NCBI RefSeq assembly: GCF_030247195.1
Contig: NC_080672.1
Coordinates: forward strand, 376,564,166 to 376,628,165
Direction of reading: 5' to 3'
Source: Topomyia yanbarensis
Taxonomy: Eukaryota; Arthropoda; Insecta; Diptera; Culicidae
Length of the DNA: 64,000 nt
A program made the translations under genes and the position numbers. Below the pieces are notes generated by a model. The model ran no database searches, had not been told where the DNA came from, and saw only the letters and a list, made by a program, of their open reading frames with translations. This document shows, piece after piece, positions 1-11,675 of this stretch (its first letter is position 1; every line of letters begins with the position of its first letter).

Positions 1-616
1 GAGATTGAAGGTCATTCCGCATCGGGCTCCGACCATGGACTTGACGGTTTTCGACTGATCCAACCGAACCGCGCAAACTAATTGGTTGACTTCACATTGA
101 ACATGACCAAGTCTCACACTCTTCAAAATTGGGCTTGAATGTTTATGGCGGGTGCTGGTCTACAACCGTCCGAAGCAGAAAATTGGCGTTGGTGTGGACG
201 GAATAATACGAACCGTGAATAATATCACTGCTGCACAAGGCGTAGATAATTAGCGGCCAGAGGTAATTAAACACCGGTTGGTTGTTTTGTTCGAACCTAA
301 CATTTTCAATGTTTATGTACTTTACACTGACTGCAGTACACTGGTGAGTTGCAAAATTATAAATTTGGAACGGTGAGCCAAACAGCTTCTTGTCGGAATC
401 CATCAACTGGCAGCTGCACTCACTACTGTTGCAGTAGGTTGTGCTCCGTTCGTCCAAACTAGGTGATGCTCATTACGACGAGCTTTTAAGTTTCTCAGCC
501 CGCAATAGCAATAAATCGTACCCGATGTGGTTGATGGAAAACGGACCACAAACAAGCTCCCATAAATGGTAAAGATGACGATTATTGCGTTTGCCGTCGG
601 TGGAAGTTTGTGGCTC
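1..616 (-). CDS. candidate 3-exon fragment of an unrecognised host gene, running off the left edge
   Basis: No function recognised. On the minus strand three open segments join in phase across plausible introns: exon 616-522, a 63-bp intron with GT at 521-520 and AG at 460-459, exon 458-275, a 115-bp intron ending TTGTAG at 160, and exon 159-1, which is 53 open codons to the window edge. The predicted protein is Cys-rich, with TTYCNSSECSCQL in exon 2 and VQCEVNQLVCAVRL in exon 3. The last part distantly recalls Cys-x(6)-Cys segments of extracellular proteins such as integrin alpha tails, but I would not name it. The 63-bp intron is typical of mosquito short introns. The 115-bp intron has a weak donor (GTGTTT). 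No ATG or promoter was found, and upstream exons may exist. Alternatively these are chance open frames; the overlapping frame at 645-403 is also open, but it does not join in phase. Confidence 0.3.
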
Positions 617-2857
617 TTAGCCTCCCGGATTGGAGTTAGCCACAATGGACAGCTTCGATCTCGGTTGAATGGAATTCCACTGATCAGTCAGTCACCAGCA
701 GCAGGGGGTCGTGCAATATCTATCTAATTTTTCGCAGCTGTAATTCGGATGGTCCGACGCAATCGCTCTGTACGGAATCGAATTCACAGCAACTAACTGT
801 GCGAACTCACAGTTGATGGTCCCGCATTAGGGCAAACAAAGTGGAGTGATTTTGCACCGTAAGGCTTGTTACTGGCTAGCATCTAAGTACTGTTGCTGCC
901 GAGCTGATTGTGTACAACTTTGATCGCTTGTTTATCTATTAATGTGAGAAATATAATTCACTACTGCTACTGCTGCTGCTGCTTCGGGGACCGGGTGGCC
1001 TCTAATAATGAACGAATGCTGAATGTGTATGAGGTATAAGGAGAACCGTTGCCATCAATTGCTCATATAGGGGGATTGCAAGGGATCGATCAAGTTAACC
1101 GCTGCGCTGCTTCAAATAGACATGGGCAGAGGTGTCATGGTTAGCTGGCGTGAAATATCTTTGAGATTTGAGAATGGAAAGAATGCTTTTATGGAATAAC
1201 AAGTGTTGTATTTGATGGTAAAACCGCGAGTTGAGATACTGTTTTTTATGAATTGAGCAAAATGCCTTCTGACAATATTACTGTCTTCAATTACCTTATG
1301 AATTCTTGTCAAAGGGTTCAGTCAAAAATACCTGTAATTGAAAGCAAATAATAAAATATTAATTTCTAAGCTACCAATTAAAGATTTTTTTTTAATTAAC
1401 ATAATTTTCGAAGATATATGCTTCAATAGGCCTACTTTTAGATAATGAAAATCTGTTAAGTCCTTTAATAGTTAGGGTAGGGCAGGGTAAAGTAGTGGAT
1501 CGCCGCGCCTCCAGTGCACTATCGATATTGGGAGAAAACGTCAGTGTGATGACGGTTGTTTTCATGACACAGCAACGACATGAAAAAACGCGTATTATAT
1601 AATAAGACAGGCTTAATATTTCATACGATTCCATGAATCCTAACAGATATCTCGGTATGCGTATACTTTATTATTTTTCATTTACTTCATTTTATTTATT
1701 TTTTTACATTTGGATTAATTCATTAAATGCAGTTATTCATTTTTTGGTACTCCGTACTCCAGCTGATCTTAACAGGTGATCACCGTCAATCTCGACTTAC
1801 TGAGCGGGGATGCGACACAAGAGTTCTTCTTGAAGAGCACGTAGCAAGCAATATTTGTACCGCCAGTCTAACAAGTCTAAGGGTTTAATTTTTTCTGGAA
1901 ACAGGCCACACAGGGATTAGTTAAAAGTTTAGTATATAGTTTGAATTGGGTTGTTAGTTTTAGAATTCGATGGTGATTCGACCACCCTTTAGCCATCCGG
2001 AGAGGGAATCTTTGAAACCGTCATTCGACGGGGTCAGCGCTTGCACAGATGGAATAGAAACTATCGAGTTGTTTAGGCAATAAACAAACACTCATCGTTA
2101 ACCCGATTTCAAATGATGTCCGGATCTACACAGATAAAAAAATTCATTTAAAATTATGCTAACTATACTGCACATAAAGGGAACGCGACCAATAGTGTAA
2201 AATTATGCGAGTGATTAGGTTCACATTGGCCACAAATCGTACTACAAATAACTTACGTATGTATTGGTGACGATACCGACTTCAAAAAAAAAATTCGTTA
2301 AATAATACCAAACAAGACTTGAACCGACAATCATTGACTCATCAGAGACACCCCCTTATGGACTAGGCTAAAGCGACACATAACAACGTGACTGCAAAGT
2401 GGCGGACATAAGCTTCGCTTGAGCGTAGACGATACAAGCGCATTGAGTTGCGGCTCGTGCATGTATGTGTATGACGCAGTTAGTTTTTCTCTCTGGTCAA
2501 CACCGTTTCGTATAAAATCGTGTAAAAATAAGATACTTTACCTGAAAGTTGAATGAATAGCGAGCAGGTCTCGACCAGAATAATGTAAATTTCCATAGGA
2601 ACATGCAGATTTGCATGACTTTCAGCGCTCATTTTATGTGCATGATATATAGCGGAAATTTCTTCGTGAAACATAATTACACGAATAGTTTTTCTGCGAT
2701 ATCAGGAAATACGCTGAAATTAATTTTCATATTTTTTGCTGTGTACAGTGCACGGTGGTCTAGAATGCAAATTTAGCAGGAATTTTAGGTTTTTACTAAA
2801 ACTAAGCAACTTAGCCTTATTATGCCTGTTCTCGCAGTTTGTGAGCCCCTTTTTGCC
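617..2857. other. non-coding stretch, no gene seen
   Basis: I find no gene or recognisable transposon here. A short CTG/CTA-rich run lies at about 962-985. The rest is ordinary AT-rich DNA with scattered homopolymers. Confidence 0.5.
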
Positions 2858-2966
2858 TGGTTATGCAATCACTCTAAAAATCATCAACCTAATCCCAAGT
2901 GTCATATGCCATTCGACTCAGTTCGTCGAGATCGGAAAATGTCTGTGTGTATGTATTTTTTTAGAG
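2858..2966 (+). repeat. truncated copy of the dispersed TG-tract module
   Basis: This reads TTATGCAATCACTCTAAAAA, then an AATCCC block, then GTGTCATATGCCATTCGACT, a TTCGTCGAGATCGG block and ATGTCTGTGTGTATGT. It matches the modules at about 31,135-31,270 and 31,565-31,625 in the same orientation, but lacks the CCCGGAGG block and everything beyond the TG tract. Confidence 0.65.
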
Positions 2967-3179
2967 AGCATTAAAACATTTTTAAGAAATCCCTGAGAAG
3001 GGAAAAAATGTACAAAAATCCAAATATCTCAGGGAACGGGTTTAGGCTACCATCACCCGACCCGATAAAAACCACTGCTCTTGCTCAGAACCTGATCCCT
3101 TCCCGGCATTACTTTGGGGAGGGGTTTTTATGTGCATAGTACCCACTCTAATTCAACTACTTAGTAGTTACAGTTGTGC
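2967..3179. other. non-coding, no feature seen
   Basis: AT-rich sequence between the module fragment and the GC-rich repeat. Nothing further can be supported. Confidence 0.4.
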
Positions 3180-3720
3180 CAGTTGCACCGCCGCTCCCTT
3201 CTCGTACAAATCAGCGCCATTTACTCGATGAGCTCCCGACTTGTTCGCGAACTACTCGGTCTAGTCCCCGACGGTGGACCTAGCCTACTCCGTCGGAGAA
3301 TTCCCCGGCGAGAAGAGAAGTTCTCCCGATACCGACTCTTCTTTGGTTTTAGCATCACAATTTCTTGTGCCCTTTGGCTCCCTCTCGTTCCATTTTGCTC
3401 TACTTTCCCAATGAACCATTCAGCTCCCGCCCTTACTGGTTCGCGAGCTACTCGGTCTAGTCTCCGACAATGGATCTAGCTTACTCGGACGAAGAATTTC
3501 CCGGCAAAGGAGGTTCTCCCGAAACCGAGCGTTAGATTTCTTCTGATACCGATGTTCGTTTCCGTGAGCCATTTAGCTCTCCGCGTCGTCCCGATCTAGT
3601 CGATCTAGTCCCCGGCGGTAAATCTAGCCTACTCAACGGGCTAGCCAGTAGGTACTGAGGTCCATCCGACGATTTCGGGTGGACCGTAGCTTACGGTTCT
3701 ACCACAATTTTAATCTCCCC
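3180..3720 (+). repeat. GC-rich internally repeated element, copy 1
   Basis: Three imperfect units centre on CTCGGTCTAGTCCCCGAC (about 3256), CTCGGTCTAGTCTCCGAC (about 3450) and GATCTAGTCCCCGGCGG (about 3602). Each is followed by a TCTAGCCTACTC-type block and, in the first two units, TTCTCCCGA(T/A)ACCGA. The composition is clearly more GC-rich than the flanks. The same series occurs reverse-complemented at about 36,430-37,275, including the segment with TTGGCTCCCTCTCGTTCCAT. It looks like the repeat region of a transposable element, class unknown. The 101-codon open frame here is probably fortuitous. Confidence 0.7.
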
Positions 3721-6700
3721 GAGCCACCACCGCGAATTCAGGTGGCTTGACGCGAATAATATTGTCACCTATCCATTACTAATCAGATCACTTTTCCATC
3801 TCATCTTTAGTTTAGAAAAATCTTAAAATTTATCTTCTATGACCCCAAGAAAAATAAACCACAAAATATTTCACTGCTTCTATTTTTTGCGATGGTTCAC
3901 TACTCCCTACCAAACTGAAAAATACCGAGTCCACGCATTTCATGCAATCTGCCATCTCAAACAAAATAATGATTATTTTAAATTGTTTCAGTCTGTGGAT
4001 GTATTAAGGTGTCTTTTACAAATACCAGTTCAAGTATTGAAAATCGACCAATGTTTGTGATAGTTATACCCCGAAAACAAAACTATGTTCACAACCCCCC
4101 CCCCCCCTTCCCACTCCCGGACCCTACATTGTACATACATGGGGAATAAGCATGGTCTTGTCTGAGTTGGGTGATGACTGTTGAATCATGTATGAGGCTT
4201 GAGAACTGATGGTTCGCGAGAGGAAACGAAAGCCAGTTATCAATTTGCGGCAGTCAGACCAATACGGCGAACATATTCATTGGACTAGTTTTAGTCCATT
4301 AAATCAATTAAATTAGATGCTCTCATTATATTGAGTAATTTCATATTCTTTGAAGTAGTACATGCACGGAACCGATCGTAGTAGCCATACGTGACAGACG
4401 TAAATGAATTTTCTCGCACGCGTCAAATTTGTAAAAAAAGGAAAAGTTTTCCAGTACCTATTAGTGTTTCTCAGTTATTTATTATTAGTTTTTTTTAAGA
4501 ATTTAATTATGTGTCCAGGTATTCCAATTTCATTATTCTGTATAAAATCGTGCCCAATTGAGATTTTCGTGGAAACATAAGTCACTGACATGTCGTGCAG
4601 TTCAAACATGAATTAGGCTCTACCAATTTGTTAAGCAGAGATGTTTTACCATAAATTTTATTTGGTTTATCTATTCTTTTCTTTAAAGAGCGAGTAAAGG
4701 CGCTATAACCAAGGCTCATTAGCTTGGGCAGGGCTAAATACCTCTGTCCCATTCCAGGAAAGGGCCGAACTGTAGGGTATGAACTAGTATAAATAAAATA
4801 ATAAATAATTATTGAAAATTTGACTTAACGAATAATTGTAATCGATAGTCGTTACAGTGTGCCTGTTGAGATTCATACAAATCTCCTTAACCTTTATCTT
4901 GTTTTGCCTTGATGCAATAAAATCAAACGAGCTTAGGTTAGCAGGTCTTGGTTTCTGTGGCTGTCAATCAAGCTTCAGTTTTTGGAAGGAAATAGATGAA
5001 AGCAGATGCAAAAGTCTCGACACGAAGGAGTGTAATTAACCCTTTTAGTCAAGTCACTTCCAATGATTTATCAAACCCCCTTCAAATTGAAACGGTCGCT
5101 CCACATTTATTCCACATTCAAGGTGCAAAATAATTCGTTGATTAAATTCTTCATTAAATGAATAATTTGATTGCCGTATAATTTTGAATCGTCTTCATTT
5201 TGTACGCCGCATAGTTGGCCTGGCCGCTTTAATGATTGTGCCACATACTATGCCACATAATTGTAGGTGCTTGACGTAAAAGCTGTTCTTTTCGTTCTTG
5301 TTGTCTCCAATTTTTATTCTGGTAATTAGCGTAAAAATTTGCGTCATCGGTTGTATATTCGACATGCAAAGCTAGTCGCAGCATACAAACCAGTCCGGAG
5401 CTGAAGTTGCTTTTAGTACAAACCTAGCATTTCCAAATTAATTTAACAAACGATAAATGTATCATACATTCTCGGCAGCCGGCTACCCAGAGAAATAAAC
5501 TCATAATACCACGTCTGAGAGTTGCATAGATGGTATCACTCTCATCAGTCATCATGTTCATTGCTCATGCTCATGATTGCGGATTGCAAAGATTTTCTTT
5601 ACGTCTGGACATAAAACTCAGTTCGGGGCAATGCAATGTTTGGCATGAAACTAGTCATTACAAGTTGTTGGCCTTCGCATGATTATTTCCTGCGAGCGCA
5701 ATACTGGGTGCTATTCTTGTTACAGCTGATGAGGTTGTTACATGTGTCTGATGCTCCATCTAAAAGTTGTTCCAAAAATTGTGCGGCCCTTTCCCCAACT
5801 GGTGCCAAAATAGGCTCCTTATCCCATCTGTCACCAAGGTTAGGAAAAAAAATCCGCTTATTAACTAAAAAACTCCTTTCTCAACTACAAAGAACTAATA
5901 CATCACTTTAGCCACGAACAAACGTTGATAACAAATTCCGGAAAACCATAAATGAAAACTTCTTCCTAACTATCTATCGATCTAAATGTGTCCGGAATGA
6001 CAACAATTGAATGATAACTGCCATTCCAATAGAATCCAAGTTACTCCACAAACCCACTATGTTATTTTTCCACCTCTTTTTACCACAACCCGCAGGAATT
6101 TCATTCACTCTTCCGGAGCGATACGCTTCCGACCATGCATCGTCATGAACGATTTTCTTTCCGATGACAATCTTTACCGTGGTGCGCTTTCAATTGAAGA
6201 ACCTTCCCTTGCGGAAAACAGTTCAAATGTAAATAAAAAGTAATGCTTATTTATATGAGCGAAATAATAAAAAAACGGAAGCAGTATCCTCCGGGCAGAA
6301 TTCGAGACGAGACGAGACATGACAACTTAAATGAGGGAAAAATGCAGACGGATGGAAAAGTTCACATGCAATGTTGAACTGAGTGCAGCTAGTCCCTTCG
6401 TGAAACGCATCGATGATCTGATGGGTAGAACTTATACGGAATTAACCCTCTTTCGCTAACCTTAAAACTATATGCTATAGATCTTACACGTGTGTTAAAA
6501 GCTCTAGCAAAAAATAGCATCGAGAGGTCAAATTGAGCGAAAATGTTATTATCCAAGGCTACCAAAAAATGTTGGTATAAGTTTTTCTTATATTTTTAAA
6601 CGATTGAAAAACCTGGACTGCTACAGGGTTTGAAGATATGCAGGTTTAGGAGGTATGTAGGGCATGAACATTTATATTTTTGCTTACACAGGATTCAACC

Positions 6701-7231
6701 ATCGTCGTCGCGTTAAAAGTAAGTACTGTTTGAGTCGTTGAATCAAACCAATGAGGCATCCAATGAATGTTTTATTTGAAGCGTATAAATGGTTCATTGT
6801 AGCAATAAATATTCATGTGAAGCTACATATGTAGTTTTTTTTACAAATAGAAAAAATAGCAAAATTGTCAGTTCCTATCAAATCATTCGTCCGCTTGAGA
6901 CATTGATCTCTTCCTTATACTAACTACAAACACAAGGGCCAATGAATGGAACCGGTAATTAGTGGGAGTTAGTAAACTACCACCAAAATTCTCCCCGAGC
7001 GATTAACTAATAAGTTTCTGGCACCTATCAAACATATCACCAGTCTAGCTTGTTGCCGTATCGGAAACAACGTCAATCATATAATTACGTATATGCTTCA
7101 CAGATAAACAGACTAATCCTCACCACCCTTTCCCTCAATTTTACATTGAAAACCTCTCATTACTTGTTCTCATGATTAACTCATAAGAACGGTTCTCTGA
7201 ATGCACAAAGTTCTGAAATTCAGGCGAAATT
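3721..7231. other. long non-coding stretch, no gene seen
   Basis: No protein family, tRNA or transposon end recognised. The only local oddity is a poly-C run at 4095-4107. Open frames at 5636-5911 and 6007-6243 show no recognisable motif and no support from neighbours. Confidence 0.5.
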
Positions 7232-7689
7232 CCCGAGCAGAAGAAAATAACTGCGGAATACTAAATTTAGGTATCAATACCAACGACTGTTTACCACAAT
7301 ATGGTATTAATGAGCTCTACATAAGAGGTAAAGTACCAAAACAAAATAACACAGATATGTTCTACAAATAACTATTTGATAATAAAACGAGTTATTATAA
7401 TACCTGAATAATAATAAAACATTTTTCAACCTTCCAGTAACAAAATTCACACTATGGAGGTATTCAATAAGGTATTGATTTGGTATTTGAAAAAATTACT
7501 GGAATACATAAATAATACTAAAATAAAGTATTATACCTCATTGAGGTATTAGGCAGGTATTGAAAAATGTTTCTTCAATACCTGCTTAATACCTCAATGA
7601 GGTATAATAATCAATTAATACCAAGTTTTAATATGAATACCAAAAATAGTATGCTCGGGTTATTGCCCAGTTATTTTCTCCTGGTCGGG
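7232..7689. mobile_element. MITE-like foldback element, 458 bp
   Basis: The terminal inverted repeats are CCCGAGCAGAAGAAAATAAC on the left and, read inward from the right, CCCGACCAGGAGAAAATAAC. The interior is AT-rich and largely self-complementary, with a palindromic core near 7,568 and many GGTATT/AATACC words, including ACCTCAATGAGGT. There is no coding capacity. A target duplication is not clear: T-rich bases flank both ends. This is a non-autonomous DNA transposon of undetermined superfamily. Confidence 0.75.
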
Positions 7690-8980
7690 TTATCTTACAT
7701 CTTCAGACGGCCGCCTAAATGTAGATAATGAGGTACGTATTGACAGTTCTGTTGTACTACCACTTACGGCACTTCCTACAAGCTAATTAAACACAGTTTC
7801 AACATAAGAGATGGTGAAAAAGCAAGTGTTATGACTGTTTACCTGTGGTATGGATCCAACTCACTTAATTAACTAGATGGACAGGACGATTCAGACGATA
7901 CGTCACGTCACCGTTCCGTCGGGATAAGTTTAATGCATTTCTCGTGTGCCAGTACGTCAAAAGGTTCTGCCTGGCGTATCGTGTAAATCGTACTTTGTAC
8001 CTTCTACCAAAGGGGAACCATCCGACGCGCAGCTAACCAGGGATGTTAACGATAAATATCATACATACACTTGCACATTATTGAGTGACAGACAGGCACG
8101 GTCGCGGGAAGCGGAAGGAAGTCCCGAAACAGTTCATGTGCAGCTGTCAAATACGTCGAATCTGCCGGAAGGTATGCTCAAATTGTAGCGACAGCAGCAG
8201 CAGCTTTCAACGCTTCGCTCTATCATCGGTTCGTCTGTCTGTAAGCAAATCCGTGCTGTGTCAGGTTTTGTGCGTCTGTTTTAATTGCGCCGTCAGCGGC
8301 GTCACATCAAATTATATCAGCACATCTTCGAGGTTTCGAGGTACGTCACCACTGAAATGGTGTCTTACCTTTCCAGACGAGTTATTCCGTCACCTTTTAA
8401 AGAGTAAACTTCAGTCGTCACTCCCGTCAGACACTTTCGGTGTTTGGTTTGTTTATTGATGGATGTACTTTATTTGCACACAGAATTCCGCAGAATTGCA
8501 AATTAAGATATGAGCTACCGAACATACAACACTCTGATTCCTAGTACCTACCATACATGCCGTAGTCGGTAGAATGTTTCATTTTAGTTTCGCCATGGCT
8601 GTGTTTTAGCTCCGCTGGTGGCTTGTGATGAATAAGTTAAACTATTTCCGGCACGTGAGCACAGGGTAATTGGAAATTTTAATACGTACGTGAAAAACCA
8701 GTCACGTGAAATGGGAAATATTCGCGTCTCTCGATGCTGTCAATATAGTTTCTGCTGCAATTGGTTGGTTTCCACTACAGTAAACGAAAGAATTGATTAA
8801 TTTCATAGAATTGAGGAACGCAGATAAGCGGATTGTTCAACTACTGATAATGCGTATGCTGGTACAGGAAGATCCTGAATCGAATGTTTCTATGCTCAAC
8901 GACATGTTTCAAGCTAAGTTAAATTTTGAGCTTGAACTTGTGCGACTACAATCCACAAGTATCACGGAAGGAGAATATTT
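7690..8980. other. non-coding stretch, no gene recognised
   Basis: Open frames at 7946-8188 and 8085-8459 overlap in different phases and contain no motif I recognise. A CAG run (about 8193-8204) lies within. The frame starting at 8793 runs into the SINE downstream, so it is unlikely to be a real gene as drawn. Confidence 0.4.
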
Positions 8981-8984
8981 GTTA

Positions 8985-9222
8985 GTAAGTATAGAAGTTG
9001 GATTCTACTTCTTCATGATCGACGCCAGAGAGGTGACTCCACTATCTGGACTAGATATCGATCCATTATCTCAGGGACCGAGGACGCCTTAAATTACCTT
9101 CCGAAGACGTTACCACAGATTTTTTCACCTCAAAAAAATCTCAACGACTTCGTTTGGGATTGAGAACCCAGACCAACTGGAATGAGTGGCGTCACGCTTA
9201 CCACTGAACCACCGGTGCCATC
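8985..9222 (-). mobile_element. tRNA-derived SINE (minus strand)
   Basis: Read on the minus strand from about 9222, the element starts GCACCGGTGGTTCAGTGGTA. This contains a pol III box A (TGGTTCAGTGG), and GGTTCTCAATCCC lies about 35 bp downstream as box B. A non-tRNA body follows (GTCGTTGAGA..., TCTTCGGAAGGT, GGTCCCTGAGATAATGG), ending near AGAAGTAGAATCCAACTTC. The 5' end is well placed. The 3' end and any target duplication are not. It is a different SINE family from the one at 21,415. Confidence 0.7.
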
Positions 9223-9318
9223 GTTCACGCTAAATTATATTTTGAGTGGCGATTAACTTCTTGAACGATAATAGTACCAAGTTCCCTACATAACTAAACC
9301 ATTTTCTCGCTCAATGTA

Positions 9319-9718
9319 GGGGAGACCGGGGCTAGTTGGCGGTGTTTTCAGTTTTCTTTTTTACCGCTATGATTTAGATAGATGTTGCGCACTTCCCACC
9401 AACCTGGACTCCGCACTTTCAAAGTGCGAGTCATCTCAAAACTGCGAGCTGTCATAACACATGTATTTCAAGTGATAGTGATGGTACTTTCACAGACAGA
9501 CCTGTCGAACTAACCAGTCTATGAGAAGAATTTAAAAGAAGAATGGTAAGTGCGCAGTGCGGTTAGAATCCAGGTTTAGTGCCGCAAGCAATATAGCAAA
9601 ATAGAACACGTTGCTTAAAAGGTCAGCAACATCCCTGAATTTTATCAGAGTGTTTATTGTATTGTCTTGGTTTTTATAGACAAAAAAAATGCGACGCCAA
9701 CTTATCCCGGTCCCGGAG
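9319..9718. mobile_element. possible TIR element with GGGGAGACCGGGG end
   Basis: The left end reads TAGGGGAGACCGGGGCTAG then TTGGCGG. The right end, read inward, gives CTCCGGGACCGGGATAAG then TTGGCG. That is an imperfect inverted pair of about 20 bp with TA at both outer edges. No transposase is visible. The match is imperfect, so the element call is tentative. Confidence 0.35.
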
Positions 9719-9956
9719 TAAGTTAGCGGTATGTATGGATACGCCAGATAATAAGCAATCAAATGGAGATACAAGTATTTCAGGGGTCCTTATGGAATAT
9801 GCTGAAATAAAACAGCCAACTTGCCTCACATGTGTCATCGCCAACAACAGTATATTTCACGAAAATCAATTTGAAAAATAACTTCTGTATAGAGTTCTAT
9901 GCAAACGATTTCACTCACACTACTTGGAGGTTTGTTTTCCTCCAGCTGTCATATGT

Positions 9957-11177
9957 AAAACTGTCAGTGAAATTAAACATTAAACTGTCAGTGAAATCGA
10001 GCCAAGTGAACAACAGGCCTCTCGATCTAGTGTGCATTGTCTCGAGAACAAAGGAAATATCGGATTATTCTTGTCATCGTGAGTAAAGTTGACGAAAAAG
10101 CTCTACTCCGACCCAACGCTGCGGTCGTTGTCTTTAAATTTTGTTTAAAACGACCGAGTTTTAGTGAAGTGGAATACCTTCTGAAGGTAAAAATGCAACT
10201 TAGGCTTGCGGAAGTCTTGTACCTTCAATATCATCATCTTCGCAATGTAGTGTTAATATCATTCAACACGTTAGCACAAGCCGATCGTTTCGTTTTGAAG
10301 AACAACTTAAAACACGTGGTTGAAAGTGACAACGTTGGAATTAAGAATCCCGTATACATTGAGAATGATTATATAGATGTAGATGTTATATGACCTATCA
10401 CCTCGTACCCCTCCTGAGCCAATTGCAAAATGCATGTCGCAATACGGAGAAGTAGAATCCGTTACACCTGATACTTGGAGAAACTTCTTCCCGGGTACTC
10501 CTAACGGCGTTTTTGTAGTGAGGATGCGCGTTGAAAGGCCTATACCCTTCTACTTTGCAATAAAACTCAAAACTCACGGAACTACAATTATGCAAACTAC
10601 GCTATGCACCCATGAGGGGCAAACTCCTACGTGCAAGTATTGTAATCAGAAGCTCATCAGCGCGGAAGATGCAGAGGAAAATGCATCTCAACCGATTGCC
10701 AACTCATGTACGGCAAACCAACCTGAAACAGTGTTTTCAATACCAATGCCTGAACCACAAACGGTGGCCAAATTTGTGGCAGCTGTTCAGACCATAATGA
10801 CAACCGCAAAAGAATCATCCAGCACCCCAAAAGCAACTGTAAGCAACATCGGCAACGAAGGCAGTAACAATGACGACGGATTTACACTGATCAACAATAA
10901 GTGCAAGAAGCAAGGGAGAACATCTGATCCCGGACACCAAACTAGCTTCGACCAGGACGTGAAAAACAAGATAGAATTAAATGACCCCCCTGACACTGTT
11001 TGCCAACAGACCTCGCGAAAAAAGGTCTCCGCTTGCAATAAAAAGTTGCTAGCACGAGATCCAATTAATTAATTCTTGTTTGTATTTTTATTTTTACATG
11101 TATTGTAAAGGTATAAAAGATCCACGGCTCCGTTAAGCTACCGCTATGAGCCGTGTCAAATAAACGAATTAAAAAAA
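9957..11177 (+). mobile_element. ORF1-only LINE (half-LINE), copy 1
   Basis: It consists of a short 5' region, one decayed gag-like ORF (10,080-11,072), about 90 bp of 3' UTR containing GAGCCGTGTCAAATAAACG, and an A-rich tail at 11,171-11,177. No ORF2 (endonuclease, RT or RNase H) lies between the ORF1 stop and the tail. The 3' terminus CAAATAAACG is shared with the two full-length LINEs in this window. A relative with the same architecture lies at 51,052-59,008 (minus). The 5' boundary is uncertain. Two AAACTGTCAGTGAAAT words (about 9,957-10,000) could be the start or host DNA. Confidence 0.65.
10080..11072 (+). pseudogene. ORF1 (gag-like) of the ORF1-only LINE, frameshifted
   Basis: The N-terminal part (10,080-10,393) includes KRPSFSEVEYLL and NNLKHVVES. 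The C-terminal part (to 11,072) is in the next frame and starts LYDLSPRTPPEPIAKCMSQY, then WRNFFPG and GVFVVRMRVERPIP. This is the recurrent signature of mosquito LINE ORF1 proteins, which bind element RNA. A one-base frame change lies near 10,383-10,390. A zinc knuckle is started (CKYCNQ), but its His and last Cys are absent, so RNA binding through it is probably lost. The presumed start codon position aligns with GTG rather than ATG. The C-terminus is Ser/Thr/Asn-rich and ends RKKVSACNKKLLARDPIN. Confidence 0.75.
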
Positions 11178-11675
11178 TATGACAGGTGGAGGAAAACAAA
11201 TCGTTGAACACATTAATACAGTTACAAATTGTCAAGTACTCTATGTGGATAGGTGTAATATCTACACGGATACTGAAAGCTCTTTTCACTGTATTGAGTG
11301 CTGGATTCGTATTGTTTTTTTTATTAAGATACATACTAATAAAGCTTCTTTTCATTGTGAAGGATTCTATGTATTTGGCTCGTGTTTTACTGACCATTAG
11401 ACCATTTTGACTCAAGACCAATTTTTCAAAAGTGCATAAGTGTTCTTGCATGTACCGTACAACTTCAAAAAATATTGTTCGTGGACCGCCTTTTATAGAA
11501 AAACTATCAGAGAATGCGTTGTAGGGATGTAACCTTTCTTCGTGAAAAAACATAAACTGAAAAAAAATTAGGAAATCAAAAAATTTTCTTAAGAAATACT
11601 ACAGAGAAAAAAATTTAAAATGAAATATGCATATTATTTTTAATTGTAATTAACAAGTTCTAAAATTTCATACTC
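11178..11675. other. non-coding, no gene seen
   Basis: AT-rich DNA. The open frames on both strands (around 11,065-11,553) are shadows of the same low-complexity stretch. The first bases, ATATGACAGGTGGAGGAAAA, are an inverted match to about 9,931-9,955. Confidence 0.4.
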
